Part shown: positions 17,251 to 26,402 of the stretch, piece after piece
Numbering within the stretch: the stretch's first letter is position 1
How the letters are laid out: every line of letters begins with the position of its first letter
The notes under the pieces: model-generated
What the model saw: only the letters and a program-made list of their open reading frames with translations
Told to the model about the DNA's origin: nothing
Databases searched by the model: none
Assembly (NCBI GenBank): GCA_003152315.1
Contig: PLZV01000003.1
Span: 124,159-188,158 of the forward strand
Length of the DNA stretch: 64,000 nt
Source: Verrucomicrobiota bacterium
GTDB taxonomy: Bacteria > Verrucomicrobiota > Verrucomicrobiia > Palsa-1439
Reading direction: 5' to 3'
Made by a program: the position numbers and the translations under genes

Positions 17251-17254
17251 TGAG

Positions 17255-18526
17255 ATGCGCAATTCAGAGGTCAAACGTGTTATGAAAGATTCATTCTTAA
17301 CCAGCGACAGCACCGCGGCCCCTTCCGTGGGCACTTCCTCATCGGCTTACAGTGGCGCCCGACTGGAAGGCAAATCGCAATCAACACATGTTTCAAAATC
17401 CATGACCAAGCGAATGCTGATCATGCTGGGATTGACGCTTCTCTTCATCCTGGGGATTGCTGCCTGGAAAGTGTGGCAGATTCGGGCCGGGGCGGCGCAA
17501 GCGGCGCGATTCGCACCGCCTCCTACGGCGGTCACGACAGCCGCGGCCAAAACCGAGCGCTGGCAACCTGTTCTAAGCGCGGTGGGATCGTTGAAGGCCG
17601 TCAACGGCGTCACCGTCAGCACGGATTTGGCGGGAATCATCTCGCAGATTGCTTTCCCCTCTGGCGCCACGGTGAAAAAAGGTGACCTGCTGGTTAAGCT
17701 CGACAGTCAGCAGGAAGAGGCCCAACTGCATTCCGCGGAAGCGCGCCGCGACCTTGCGAAATTGAGTCTCGACCGCCAGCGCAATCTCCGGTCCAGTGGA
17801 GCGGTCTCACAATCGGACTACGATTCCGCCGAGAGTGAGTCTCGCCAGGCCGCCGCGGCGGTTGATGAGGCGAACGCGCTGATCGCCCGCAAGACCATTA
17901 TCGCTCCGTTTGATGGACTACTTGGAATCCGACAGGTTGACCTCGGCCAATACTTGAATGTCGGCTCGCCTATCGTCCAACTCCAATCGACCGACCCGAT
18001 CTACGTGGACTTCGCGCTTCCACAGGAGAACCTCGAGCAGATTGCCGTCGGGAAGAAGCTCCGAGTCAAGGCGACCGGGGTCGCGGGCAACCAGTTTGAG
18101 GGCGAGATCACTGCGATCGATTCCCGCCTCGATGAGTCGACACGCAGCATCATGATCCAGGGTACGGTGGGGAATGCGGAGGGCAAGTTGCGGCCCGGCA
18201 TGTTCGTCAACGTCGAAGCGCTCCTGCCGGAGCAAGACGTTATTTCCATTCCGTCATCTTCCATCAGTTATGCGCCCTATGGCGATTCAGTTTTTGTCGT
18301 CAAAAAGAAGCAGGGACCGGATGGCAAAGCGGGCGCAGAAGCGCAGCAGCAGTTTGTGAAAACCGGCCCGAGCCGTGGCGATCAAGTCTCGATTGTTTCC
18401 GGCGTCAAAGAAGGCGACGAGGTGGTGAGTTCCGGTGTCTTCAAATTGCGCAGCGGCATCGCGGTGCTGGTGAACAACAGCGTTCAGCCGGATAACGAAG
18501 CCAACCCGACCCCGCCCAATCGGTAA
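17255..18526 (+). CDS. RND efflux periplasmic adaptor (membrane fusion protein)
   Basis: 423 residues. A cytoplasmic N-terminal tail is followed by one transmembrane anchor (MLIMLGLTLLFILGIAAWKV). The adaptor domains follow: lipoyl halves (VSTDLAGIISQIAFPSGATVKKGDLLVKLD and IIAPFDGLLGIRQVDLGQYL), an intervening coiled-coil hairpin, a beta-barrel (VDFALPQENLEQIAVGKKLRV) and a membrane-proximal domain (LRPGMFVNVEALLP). It links the inner-membrane pump to an outer-membrane channel. ATG at 17282 is an alternative start with AGAGG upstream. It is transcribed together with tetR and the pump. Confidence 0.93.
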   Translation: MRNSEVKRVMKDSFLTSDSTAAPSVGTSSSAYSGARLEGKSQSTHVSKSMTKRMLIMLGLTLLFILGIAAWKVWQIRAGAAQAARFAPPPTAVTTAAAKTERWQPVLSAVGSLKAVNGVTVSTDLAGIISQIAFPSGATVKKGDLLVKLDSQQEEAQLHSAEARRDLAKLSLDRQRNLRSSGAVSQSDYDSAESESRQAAAAVDEANALIARKTIIAPFDGLLGIRQVDLGQYLNVGSPIVQLQSTDPIYVDFALPQENLEQIAVGKKLRVKATGVAGNQFEGEITAIDSRLDESTRSIMIQGTVGNAEGKLRPGMFVNVEALLPEQDVISIPSSSISYAPYGDSVFVVKKKQGPDGKAGAEAQQQFVKTGPSRGDQVSIVSGVKEGDEVVSSGVFKLRSGIAVLVNNSVQPDNEANPTPPNR

Positions 18527-18550
18527 GCCGCGCCATCGGAAAGCGAGACC

Positions 18551-21500
18551 ATGAAACTTACCGACTTCTTCATCCGCCGGCCGGTCGTTGCGACGGTCGT
18601 CAACCTGATCATCTTGCTCGCGGGCTTCCAAGCGATCCGCTCGCTGAATGTGCGGCAGTATCCGCGCAGCGACATCGCTGTGGTGACCGTGACGACAACC
18701 TATGTCGGTGCCAACGCCGATCTGGTGCGCGGGTTCATCACGACACCGCTCGAACGGGTGATCGCGAGCGCCGACGGCATTGATTACCTCGAATCGCAGA
18801 GCGCGCAGGGCGTGAGCACCATCACGGTGCACTTGAAGCTCAATTACGACAACAATGCCGCGCTGACGCAGATCCAGTCAAAGGTTGCCCAGGTGCGCAA
18901 TGATCTGCCTCCGGAAGCCGAATCGCCGATCATCGATCTTACCACCAGCGACAGTCAGTTTGCGGCGGCGTATTTGAGCTTCTATTCCAAGGACCTCGAC
19001 CAGAATCAAATTACCGACTATCTGACACGGGTTGTCCAGCCGAAGTTGACGGCCGTCAGCGGCGTCCAGCGAGCGGATATCCTTGGCGCCCGCACGTTCG
19101 CGATGCGGATTTGGCTCGAGCCGGATCGTCTGGCCGCGTTGAACATTTCGCCGTCGCAGGTTCGCGGCGCGTTGGCCGCCAACAATTATCTCTCCGCCGT
19201 CGGTGCCACCAAAGGCTCGATGATCTCGGTGAACCTGACGGCGAACACCGACCTTCGCACGCCGGAGGAATTTCGTGAACTCGTCATCCGCGAACAAAAC
19301 GGCGCCATCGTTCGCTTGAAGGACGTCGCCGATGTCGAACTTGGCGCGGAGGATTATGATGAAGACGTCCGGTTCTCCGGTGAGAAGGCCACGTTCATGG
19401 GGATCTGGGTGTTGCCAACCGCCAACTCGCTGGATGTGATCAAGGCCGTACGGGCCGAGCTTCCCCAAATCGAACGACAGTTGCCCGTCGGCATGAAAGT
19501 CGGCGTCCCCTACGATTCGACGAAATACATTAGCGACGCGCTCCACGAGGTGACCCATACGTTGCTGGAGACGCTGGTCATTGTCATCATCGTCATCTTC
19601 CTCTTTCTCGGCTCGTTTCGTTCCGTGCTTATTCCAGTGGTAGCCATCCCCATTTCACTCATCGGCGCGGCCTTCTTGATGCTGGCGTTCGGGTTCACGC
19701 TGAACCTCCTGACGCTGTTGGCGATTGTGCTCTCGGTCGGTTTGGTCGTGGATGACGCGATTGTTGTCGTCGAAAACGTCGAGCGGCATTTGCACGAAGG
19801 ATTGAAACCGTACGATGCCGCCATCCGGGGCGCGCGGGAATTGTTCAGCCCCATCATTGCCATGACGATCACGCTGGCGGCGGTGTACGCCCCGATCGGA
19901 TTTCAGGGCGGACTCACGGGGGCGCTGTTTCGCGAATTTGCCCTGACGCTTGCGGGTGCCGTGATTGTTTCCGGGTTTGTCGCCCTGACCTTGTCTCCCA
20001 TGATGTCGTCGAAACTCCTGCGTGAGGGCGATTCTCACCGTGGATTTGCCGGGATGATCAATCGGCATTTTGGCATTCTGCGGCGGAAGTACGTCCAGAT
20101 CCTCACCAACACGCTCCAATGGCGCCCGGTGATGCTGACCCTGGCATTGATCGTCATTCTCCTGATGCTGCCATTTCTCTTGTTCTCACAACACGAGTTG
20201 GCGCCGAAAGAGGACCAGGGCGTGGTGTTTGGGATTGTCCAGGCAGCGCCGAATTCCACCGTCGACCAGACGACGCGTTACACCGAAAAAGTGAACGACG
20301 TGTTCGAATCGATGCCGGAGACCGAGCACACCTTCCAGCTCACCAATCCGTCAGGCGGTTTTTCGGGCATGGTGACCAAGCCCTGGAGCGAAAGGAAACG
20401 CTCCACCGAGCAGATACTCGGCGAGGTCTTCGGAAGGGTGAGCACCATTCCCGGCGTTCGCGTGATCGCCACGACTCCCGCGCCGCTACCCGGAGGCGGA
20501 CAGTTCCCCGTCGAATTCGTCATCGCGTCCACGGCCGAGCCGCGGGAACTCATCGACTTCGCCAATCAACTGGTTTTGAAAGCCCTCCAGAGCGGTGTTT
20601 TCGTGTTTGCGGATACCGACCTGAAATTCGACCAGCCGCAAACGGAGGTCGTCTTTGACCGAGACAAGGTTGCATCGCTGGGATTGAACCTGCAGCAGGT
20701 TGGCCTCGACCTTGGCACGATGTTAGGGGGCAACTTCGTCAATCGCTTCAACATTCAAGGCCGCAGCTACAAGGTCATTCCACAGGTGGCGCGCGTACAA
20801 CGCCTGAATGCCGAGCAGTTGAAAGATTACTACGTCAGCGGCCCCAATGGAAAGCTGGTGCAACTTTCGACTTTTGCGACCCTGAAGCAAACGACGGAAC
20901 CGAGGGCGATCTATCGGTTCCAGCAATTGAATTCCGTCAAGGTCCAGGGGGCCATCCGCCCGGGCGCGACGTTGGACCAGGCGCTGAAGGTGCTCGAGCA
21001 GGAAGCCGCGAAGATTCTGCCCCGGGGCTACACCATTGATTATGCCGGGGAAGCGCGACAACTGCGTGTGGAAGGGAACAACCTGAACACGACCCTGATA
21101 CTTTCCTTCATCCTCATCTACCTGGTGCTGGCGGCGCAATTCGAGAGCTTCCGCGATCCGTTCATCATTCTGCTCGGTTCCGTGCCGCTGGCGCTCTCGG
21201 GCGCGATGCTGTTCAGCTTTCTCGGATTCACAACACTGAACATCTACAGCCAGATCGGGTTGATCACCCTGGTGGGATTGGTTTCCAAGAACGGAATCCT
21301 CATCGTGGAATTTGCCAACACGCTGCAAGAGTCGGGCAAGACCAAACTCAACGCGGTCATTGAAGCTGCCGGAACGCGTTTGCGTCCCATTCTGATGACG
21401 TCCGTGGCGACGGTTGCCGGTCACTTTCCCCTCGTGTTGGCCCGGGGACCCGGCGCCGGTTCGCGAAACAGTATCGGCATTGTGCTCGTCAGCGGGATGA

Positions 21501-21667
21501 TGATCGGGACCATGTTCACCTTGTTTGTCGTACCTTCCATCTACATGCTCTTGGCGCGCGATCGTGCGTTGCACCCGCGGGTCGCCGAGGTGGAAGAGCC
21601 GGAACTCGAGAGCGTTGCCGAGGCCGCCTCCCTTCGTCGGGACATTCTCCTTGCCGAGGGAGACTAG
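18551..21667 (+). CDS. HAE1-type RND multidrug efflux pump, inner-membrane subunit
   Basis: 1038 residues, full length for the AcrB/MexB class. Twelve membrane segments are suggested by the hydrophobic blocks, starting FFIRRPVVATVVNLIILLAG. The transmembrane-4 proton-relay motif GLVVDDAIVVVENVERH is present, as are RPILMTSVATVAGHFPLVL and the porter-domain repeats. It exports drugs or other amphiphiles using the proton gradient. No outer-membrane channel gene follows, so a TolC-like partner must be elsewhere. Confidence 0.95.
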   Translation: MKLTDFFIRRPVVATVVNLIILLAGFQAIRSLNVRQYPRSDIAVVTVTTTYVGANADLVRGFITTPLERVIASADGIDYLESQSAQGVSTITVHLKLNYDNNAALTQIQSKVAQVRNDLPPEAESPIIDLTTSDSQFAAAYLSFYSKDLDQNQITDYLTRVVQPKLTAVSGVQRADILGARTFAMRIWLEPDRLAALNISPSQVRGALAANNYLSAVGATKGSMISVNLTANTDLRTPEEFRELVIREQNGAIVRLKDVADVELGAEDYDEDVRFSGEKATFMGIWVLPTANSLDVIKAVRAELPQIERQLPVGMKVGVPYDSTKYISDALHEVTHTLLETLVIVIIVIFLFLGSFRSVLIPVVAIPISLIGAAFLMLAFGFTLNLLTLLAIVLSVGLVVDDAIVVVENVERHLHEGLKPYDAAIRGARELFSPIIAMTITLAAVYAPIGFQGGLTGALFREFALTLAGAVIVSGFVALTLSPMMSSKLLREGDSHRGFAGMINRHFGILRRKYVQILTNTLQWRPVMLTLALIVILLMLPFLLFSQHELAPKEDQGVVFGIVQAAPNSTVDQTTRYTEKVNDVFESMPETEHTFQLTNPSGGFSGMVTKPWSERKRSTEQILGEVFGRVSTIPGVRVIATTPAPLPGGGQFPVEFVIASTAEPRELIDFANQLVLKALQSGVFVFADTDLKFDQPQTEVVFDRDKVASLGLNLQQVGLDLGTMLGGNFVNRFNIQGRSYKVIPQVARVQRLNAEQLKDYYVSGPNGKLVQLSTFATLKQTTEPRAIYRFQQLNSVKVQGAIRPGATLDQALKVLEQEAAKILPRGYTIDYAGEARQLRVEGNNLNTTLILSFILIYLVLAAQFESFRDPFIILLGSVPLALSGAMLFSFLGFTTLNIYSQIGLITLVGLVSKNGILIVEFANTLQESGKTKLNAVIEAAGTRLRPILMTSVATVAGHFPLVLARGPGAGSRNSIGIVLVSGMMIGTMFTLFVVPSIYMLLARDRALHPRVAEVEEPELESVAEAASLRRDILLAEGD

Positions 21668-21793
21668 CGCGATCGGACCGGGCCGTTGTCTGGATGCCTT
21701 CACCGATTTTTTCGCGCGGAGCCCGGAATTTGGATTGACTCACGTCTCGAGTCGCGCCATTGTTGGCGCACGGTTTCTACCAAGGAGGGGGCC

Positions 21794-22366
21794 GTGATCA
21801 AGTTTCGTTGCCTGAATTGTGGCCAAAAATTGGCCGTGAATGACGATGGCGTTAATGCCGTCATCTCCTGTACGAACTGCAGGGAGTCTATCGTCGTTCC
21901 CCCTTATTCCATATCCGAATTCTTTTCCGCGGAACCGCTCCGCCACCCCGGCGCGCCCGGCGGCTCCCTGGAGCTGATTCGGCCCGACTACGAGCGCCTC
22001 GAAAGCGCCCCGGCAACCGGGCGCGCGGCATTGCTTCCGCAGCTCGCGCGGATGATGATGAACCGGCTCGTGCAGGCGCTCTACGGACAACGCGAAAGCC
22101 TGATCGCCGCACAGGCCGAAGCGACCCGGCGCATGGTCGAGTTGGAAGAGCGAATTGCCCGGGCCCAGACGAATGTGGAGCGGAAGATTATCGCTTATGA
22201 GGGCCGCATCGGGGAATTGGAAAGCCAGTTGGCCGCAAAGGAGGAGGAAAACCGCGAACTCATGCGGGCGAATTTCCAACTCGCCAAGAAGGCCCTTGAA
22301 GTCGAGAGCAGCCCGCGTCCCTCCCGCGTGAACCTACGCGATGCTGGGTTTTTGTTGCGCGCGTAG
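21794..22366 (+). CDS. Zinc-ribbon and coiled-coil protein of unknown function
   Basis: 190 residues from a GTG at 21794 preceded by AAGGAGGGG; the longer frame beginning at 21686 lacks support. An N-terminal zinc ribbon (FRCLNCGQKLAV then VISCTNCRESIVV) is followed by a long alpha-helical coiled coil (TRRMVELEERIARAQTNVERKI through LESQLAAKEEENRELMRANF). No family identified. Its last 33 bases overlap the end of the convergent TPR gene. Confidence 0.75.
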   Translation: MIKFRCLNCGQKLAVNDDGVNAVISCTNCRESIVVPPYSISEFFSAEPLRHPGAPGGSLELIRPDYERLESAPATGRAALLPQLARMMMNRLVQALYGQRESLIAAQAEATRRMVELEERIARAQTNVERKIIAYEGRIGELESQLAAKEEENRELMRANFQLAKKALEVESSPRPSRVNLRDAGFLLRA

Positions 22367-23449
22367 CGCCTGTTCGTAGCACTGCAATGCTTCGCCATAG
22401 CGTTCCAAACGGTTGAACACCCCGCCCTTGTTCAAGTAGGCCATGGTCATCGAGTTGTCCAACGCGATGGCACGGTCGTAGCAGTCGATGGCCCCGTCAA
22501 GATTCCCGAGTTTCTCCAGCGCCATGCCTTTTTTGACGAACGCCTCGGCAATGGTCGAATCCAGCGCGATCACTTCGTCGAAGCACACGAGCGCGGTGTC
22601 GGCTTGCGACAGGTTGAGTAACGCCTGTCCTTTTCCCAAGAGCAAAGCAATGCGGGCGTCGCGCTCCGCCTTTTCGGTTTTGGCGCGCGTCGTGGCCGCA
22701 TCCAGTTCGGGGGTTTCGGAATGAGGTTCGGTCGTCGCCGGTGGCGCATCGGCCGGTTTCTTCAACTCCGGCTGCTCGGCCTCGGGCAATGGGTCCGCGG
22801 TTCCTTCCAGTTCGTTGATGCGCTTCTCGAGCCGCTCGATGGTGTTGACAAAACGCGCGGTGGACTGCTCGACGCGGTTTACCGAAACCACGTGCGTGTC
22901 GCCAGAGGCGAGAGCGGCGGGCGTGAAACCGGTACCAAGCATCTGCCCCGTGAACTGTGTGATCAGGGTCTCCGTGCGGCGGTTCATCATCCGCAGTAGA
23001 AACACCACGAAGAACATCGTTCCCAGGAATCCAAGGCTCGCAAAAATGCCGACCGTGATGAGGGTGGAACGTTGCGAAAGCCGGACGGTCTCAATCTCGT
23101 GTTCCCGCTGCGCCGTGACGGATTGTTCGATGCGATTCAGTCGCGCTTCGACCTCTTCACTATTCCGTTTTGCAGAGGCTTCGGCATCCTGGCGGGCCTG
23201 TTCGACCGCGCGCGCGGCCGCAGCCGCGTCCTGCCGGGCCTGCTCAATGCCAATGAGCATTGATCGCTGCTGCTCCTGGAGTTGCTGGTAAGACTGAACG
23301 ACGTGCTGGGCCCATTCGACACCGCCTTCGGGCGGCAGGTCCTTTCCCGCAGGTGGAGAATTGGTTTCCCCCGCCACGGACAGGCAAAGCGCCACATAGA
23401 AAACGGCCACCGCCGAGAAAAACCTCGGCCCTTTACGAATTCCTCCCAT
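22334..23449 (-). CDS. Membrane-anchored TPR-repeat protein
   Basis: 371 residues. A signal peptide precedes a predicted coiled coil (residues about 45-120, EQARQDAAAAARAVEQARQD), one transmembrane segment (STLITVGIFASLGFLGTMFFVVFLL), a linker rich in Pro and Glu, and three C-terminal TPR units (ALLLGKGQALLNLSQADTAL, AFVKKGMALEKLGNLDGAID, AYLNKGGVFNRLERYGEALQ). It is probably a protein-interaction scaffold. Its 3' end overlaps the zinc-ribbon gene on the opposite strand. Confidence 0.8.
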   Translation of the reverse strand: MGGIRKGPRFFSAVAVFYVALCLSVAGETNSPPAGKDLPPEGGVEWAQHVVQSYQQLQEQQRSMLIGIEQARQDAAAAARAVEQARQDAEASAKRNSEEVEARLNRIEQSVTAQREHEIETVRLSQRSTLITVGIFASLGFLGTMFFVVFLLRMMNRRTETLITQFTGQMLGTGFTPAALASGDTHVVSVNRVEQSTARFVNTIERLEKRINELEGTADPLPEAEQPELKKPADAPPATTEPHSETPELDAATTRAKTEKAERDARIALLLGKGQALLNLSQADTALVCFDEVIALDSTIAEAFVKKGMALEKLGNLDGAIDCYDRAIALDNSMTMAYLNKGGVFNRLERYGEALQCYEQALRAQQKPSIA

Positions 23450-23585
23450 AATTCAAAACCCCCGCCGCGCAACCTAGAAGAATTGTAATAAAAATTCAAT
23501 CAAAAACCCGCTCCGAGCCTTTTTTTCGATAGCATTTTGAAATGGGACGGCTACAAAGACCAGATAGCGCGAAAGGAATCAACAC

Positions 23586-23981
23586 ATGGCCATCACTATC
23601 AAGGGTATCACTCCACTGTTTCAGGTTTACGATATGCACCGGTCAGTGGCGTTCTATCGGGACGTTCTCGGGTTTGAAGTTCTCCACAAGTATGAACCCG
23701 ACGGACATTTTTATTGGGCAATGCTCAAGCATGGCGATGCGGTGCTGATGCTCAATGCCAAATATGAGGACGAACATCGCCCGGGCAAGCCCGTGCGTGT
23801 CGCTGGTCACAACGATCTGACCCTTTATTTCGATTGTCCGGATGTCGATGGGGCGAATACAGAACTTCGCGGTAAGGGGTGTAACGTCAAAGAACCCGAG
23901 ACGACGCGTTACGGGATGAAGCAGTTGACCGTGAGCGACCCGGACGGGTTCGACTTGTGTTTCCAACAGCGCGCGAAGTAA
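23586..23981 (+). CDS. VOC-family (glyoxalase/bleomycin-resistance-like) protein
   Basis: 131 residues, one vicinal-oxygen-chelate unit pair: ITPLFQVYDMHRSVAFYRDVLGFEV, HFYWAMLKHGDAVLML, NDLTLYFDCPDVDGANTELRGKG and KQLTVSDPDGFDLCFQQ. The last segment carries the usual DPDG turn and a metal-site-like residue. Substrate unknown. A purine-rich AAAGGA precedes the start codon. Confidence 0.88.
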   Translation: MAITIKGITPLFQVYDMHRSVAFYRDVLGFEVLHKYEPDGHFYWAMLKHGDAVLMLNAKYEDEHRPGKPVRVAGHNDLTLYFDCPDVDGANTELRGKGCNVKEPETTRYGMKQLTVSDPDGFDLCFQQRAK

Positions 23982-23998
23982 GAACTGGTACGGCGCCG

Positions 23999-24027
23999 TT
24001 GACAGACGGTGGGCACAAAACTATAGT
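23999..24027 (+). promoter_or_regulatory. Sigma-70-type promoter of the D-amino acid transaminase gene
   Basis: TTGACA at 23999-24004 and TATAGT at 24022-24027 are separated by 17 bases, a near-consensus housekeeping promoter placed about 40 bases before the start codon at 24066. Confidence 0.7.
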
Positions 24028-24065
24028 CGACCCGTTGTTTTTCTCGACAAGGGGGACGACCAACC

Positions 24066-24914
24066 ATGCCGGAAATCGCATACGTCAACGGAGAATTTCT
24101 GCCCCTCGAACGCGCCACCGTGCGCGTGGAGGATCGTGGTTTTCAGTTCGCGGACGGCATCTACGAAGTCGTACGCACGTACGGCGGCAAACCCTTCGCG
24201 ACGGACGCACATCTGGCGCGACTCTTCCGAAGCCTTGAGGCCATTGAGATCAAAGTCTCGGCCACGGCGGAGCAATTGACGTCAATTATCGAAGAAGGTG
24301 TAAAGCGCTCCGGTTTCGCCGAGGCGATTGTTTACCTGCAAATCACCCGGGGCTGCGCGCCGCGCCACCGGGGAATGCCGAAAGATGCCAAACCAACGAT
24401 TGTGATGACAGTGCGCGAGCTTCCGGTGCGCGCGATGAAATTGACGGCGAATGGCATAGCCGTCATAACCCTGCCGGAATTTCGCTGGGCGCGCTGCGAC
24501 GTCAAGAGCATTGCTCTGCTGCCCAGCGTACTGGCCTATCAGGCGGCGAAGAAAGCGGGTGCGAGCGACGCGATTTTTGTGCAGGAAGATGAAACCGTGA
24601 ATGAAGCGACGGCGGGCAATGTATTCCTGGTCAGCCGAGGGCGATTACGTACGCCCCCGAAGAGCACGCATATCCTGGCTGGCGTCACGCGCGACAAGCT
24701 GCTTGAGGCGGGGCGCGCGGCGGGGATTGAAGCTGCGGAGGAGCGAATCAGCAAGTCCGATCTCTACGCGGCGGAGGAGATCTTCCTGACTAGTACAACG
24801 TCCGAGGTGGCGCCAGTTGTGACGGTCGATGGAAAGCAGATCGGGACGGGGAAACCGGGACCGGTGTCGGCCAGGATCTACGAACAGTTCGCGCGGATGT
24901 TTATTCGGGCGTGA
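24066..24914 (+). CDS. D-amino acid aminotransferase (PLP fold type IV)
   Basis: 282 residues. Diagnostic segments are YVNGEFLPLERATVRVEDRGFQFADGIYEVVR, ITRGCAPRHRG, the PLP lysine region DVKSIALLPSVLAYQAAKKAGASDAIFV, NEATAGNVFLV and ILAGVTRDKLLEAG. These fit D-alanine aminotransferase better than branched-chain transaminase or aminodeoxychorismate lyase. It would supply D-glutamate or D-alanine for peptidoglycan, or degrade D-amino acids. Confidence 0.88.
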   Translation: MPEIAYVNGEFLPLERATVRVEDRGFQFADGIYEVVRTYGGKPFATDAHLARLFRSLEAIEIKVSATAEQLTSIIEEGVKRSGFAEAIVYLQITRGCAPRHRGMPKDAKPTIVMTVRELPVRAMKLTANGIAVITLPEFRWARCDVKSIALLPSVLAYQAAKKAGASDAIFVQEDETVNEATAGNVFLVSRGRLRTPPKSTHILAGVTRDKLLEAGRAAGIEAAEERISKSDLYAAEEIFLTSTTSEVAPVVTVDGKQIGTGKPGPVSARIYEQFARMFIRA

Positions 24915-24917
24915 CGA

Positions 24918-25466
24918 CTACTCGACCGGGTCGGGCAGCTTGTCGAGCAGGTAGTTGCTCGCGGGAATTGTCTGCGTTTTCTTCTCACCAGACTTGTCAT
25001 CCGCCGCGGGCGCGATGAAGACGTAATCCATCAAGGTCTTCGCCGCATGGGTGGTGTCGATGTTGACGGGGACTTCCACACCCGCTGCGAGTTCGTCGTC
25101 ATGGCGCGTGGTGTCGTAGGTGGCGCAGAGGTTGCCAATCTGGTGGTAAAGCTTCTTCACGCGCAGGTCGCGCTCTTCATTTGCCAACACAATGACGCGG
25201 CGGCGTGTCTTGAGGTCATCGAGCGCATTGGCGGCCTTGATACGGGCTTCGTAGTCGGTTTGGATGACCCGCCCCTGGACCTGGCGGAATGCCTCAATAA
25301 GGATGGAGAAAACGGAGTCCTGATTTCGCAGTTCTGAGACGGCAGCGGCGGGGCTGTTTTGCGGTACCGGACGAGGAGCGGCCTCATCCTTGGTTTCCGC
25401 CGAGAAAGAGAACGGACAGATTAGTACCGATAGCGTTAGCCATCGCGCCAAACCCTTGTGTTTCAT
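24918..25466 (-). CDS. Hypothetical exported protein
   Basis: 182 residues with a signal peptide (MKHKGLARWLTLSVLICPFSFSAE). The mature part is mostly helical and charged (EAFRQVQGRVIQTDYEARIKAANALDDL), followed by a C-terminal part with VEVPVNIDTTHAAKTLMDYVF. I recognise no family. Its stop is 3 bases from the stop of the convergent transaminase gene. Confidence 0.65.
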   Translation of the reverse strand: MKHKGLARWLTLSVLICPFSFSAETKDEAAPRPVPQNSPAAAVSELRNQDSVFSILIEAFRQVQGRVIQTDYEARIKAANALDDLKTRRRVIVLANEERDLRVKKLYHQIGNLCATYDTTRHDDELAAGVEVPVNIDTTHAAKTLMDYVFIAPAADDKSGEKKTQTIPASNYLLDKLPDPVE

Positions 25467-25583
25467 AGCATCCAGGCTAATAGCGCATTGTGTGCCAGTC
25501 CCAGCCGGCCGGCCCCAAGGAGGGTCGGCTTCAGGGCATGCGCGGTCTTGAAATGCTTCGCTTCCAGCCGCTTTGCTCGGTGG

Positions 25584-25611
25584 TTGACAATCGAGTCGTG
25601 CCTGCTATGAT
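25584..25611 (+). promoter_or_regulatory. Sigma-70-type promoter of rpmH
   Basis: TTGACA at 25584-25589 and TATGAT at 25606-25611, with a 16-base spacer, lie 28 bases before the rpmH start. This probably drives the whole rpmH-rnpA-yidD-yidC run. Confidence 0.7.
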
Positions 25612-25639
25612 GCGCGTTCCCCAAAACAGGGACTGACAC

Positions 25640-25774
25640 ATGAAACGGACATATCAGCCGTCCAAGATTCGGCGGCAACGAAGATTCGGGTTTTTGAAGC
25701 GGACACGCACGAAACGTGGCCGCGCGACATTAAGTCGTCGTCGTCGCAAAGGGCGCAAGCGCCTTTCTGTGTAG
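25640..25774 (+). CDS. rpmH: 50S ribosomal protein L34
   Basis: 44 residues, the normal L34 length, beginning [18 protein letters not shown] and ending in a strongly basic tail ([12 protein letters not shown]). It is the first gene of the conserved rpmH-rnpA-yidD-yidC order and has its own near-consensus promoter 28 bases upstream. Confidence 0.97.
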   Translation: MKRTYQPSKIRRQRRFGFLKRTRTKRGRATLSRRRRKGRKRLSV

Positions 25775-25809
25775 GTCGAGACTGTTGTGGTGGCGAGGCG
25801 GAGGCCGTT

Positions 25810-26169
25810 TTGCAGGGAAGCCGTACATTGCCCAAACGCGAGCGACTCCAGCGCGGCTACCAGTTTCGGGGCGCGTATGAACACGGTCGCAAGTTCGTTG
25901 GCCGGTTTGTCGTGCTCTACGCGGTGGACGATCCACCGGCGGGTCGCGCGCTGGGGGTCGTCACGAGCCGCAAGATCGGCGGTGCGGTCATCCGCAATCG
26001 CGCGCGGCGGCTTCTGCGCGAGGCGTATCGGCTGAACAAACAGAAACTCAAAACCAATTTACAGATTGTCATGGTTGCCCGCAGCGCCATCAACGGAAAG
26101 CACCGCCAGGACGTGGAGGCGGATTTATTGCGGCTGTTTCTGGCGGCGGGCATCCTGAACGAGACGTGA
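25810..26169 (+). CDS. rnpA: Ribonuclease P protein component
   Basis: 119 residues. The RNase P protein signature [14 protein letters not shown] is present, as is the N-terminal [22 protein letters not shown]. It partners with the RNase P RNA to mature tRNA 5' ends. The only in-frame start compatible with this N-terminus is a TTG at 25810. Its stop overlaps the GTG start of yidD. Confidence 0.93.
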   Translation: MQGSRTLPKRERLQRGYQFRGAYEHGRKFVGRFVVLYAVDDPPAGRALGVVTSRKIGGAVIRNRARRLLREAYRLNKQKLKTNLQIVMVARSAINGKHRQDVEADLLRLFLAAGILNET

Positions 26170-26402
26170 TCAAACCTTTACTTCTTTTGCTGCTGCGGCT
26201 CTATCGGTGTCTGTCGCCGCTGAAGATGCTCTTACCCGCACCCCCGGTGGGCTGCTGCCGCTTTCATCCCACCTGTTCCGGTTACGCCCACGAAGCGATT
26301 GAAAAACTTGGCCCCACCCGCGGACTGTGGCTGTCAGCCGCGCGGCTGGCGCGGTGCCATCCGTTTGCGGCTGGCGGTTACGACCCGGTGCCGAAGCGAT
26401 GA
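26166..26402 (+). CDS. yidD: Membrane protein insertion efficiency factor YidD
   Basis: 78 residues starting at a GTG that overlaps the rnpA stop. Family signature: [41 protein letters not shown], then [17 protein letters not shown]. It is a small amphipathic protein assisting YidC-dependent insertion. Its stop overlaps the yidC start (ATGA). Confidence 0.95.
   Translation: MIKPLLLLLLRLYRCLSPLKMLLPAPPVGCCRFHPTCSGYAHEAIEKLGPTRGLWLSAARLARCHPFAAGGYDPVPKR

Noticed and set aside
25467-25640. Possible replication origin near rpmH
   Set aside because: No DnaA-box-like 9-mers, AT-rich unwinding region or dnaA gene seen; only the rpmH promoter is supported.
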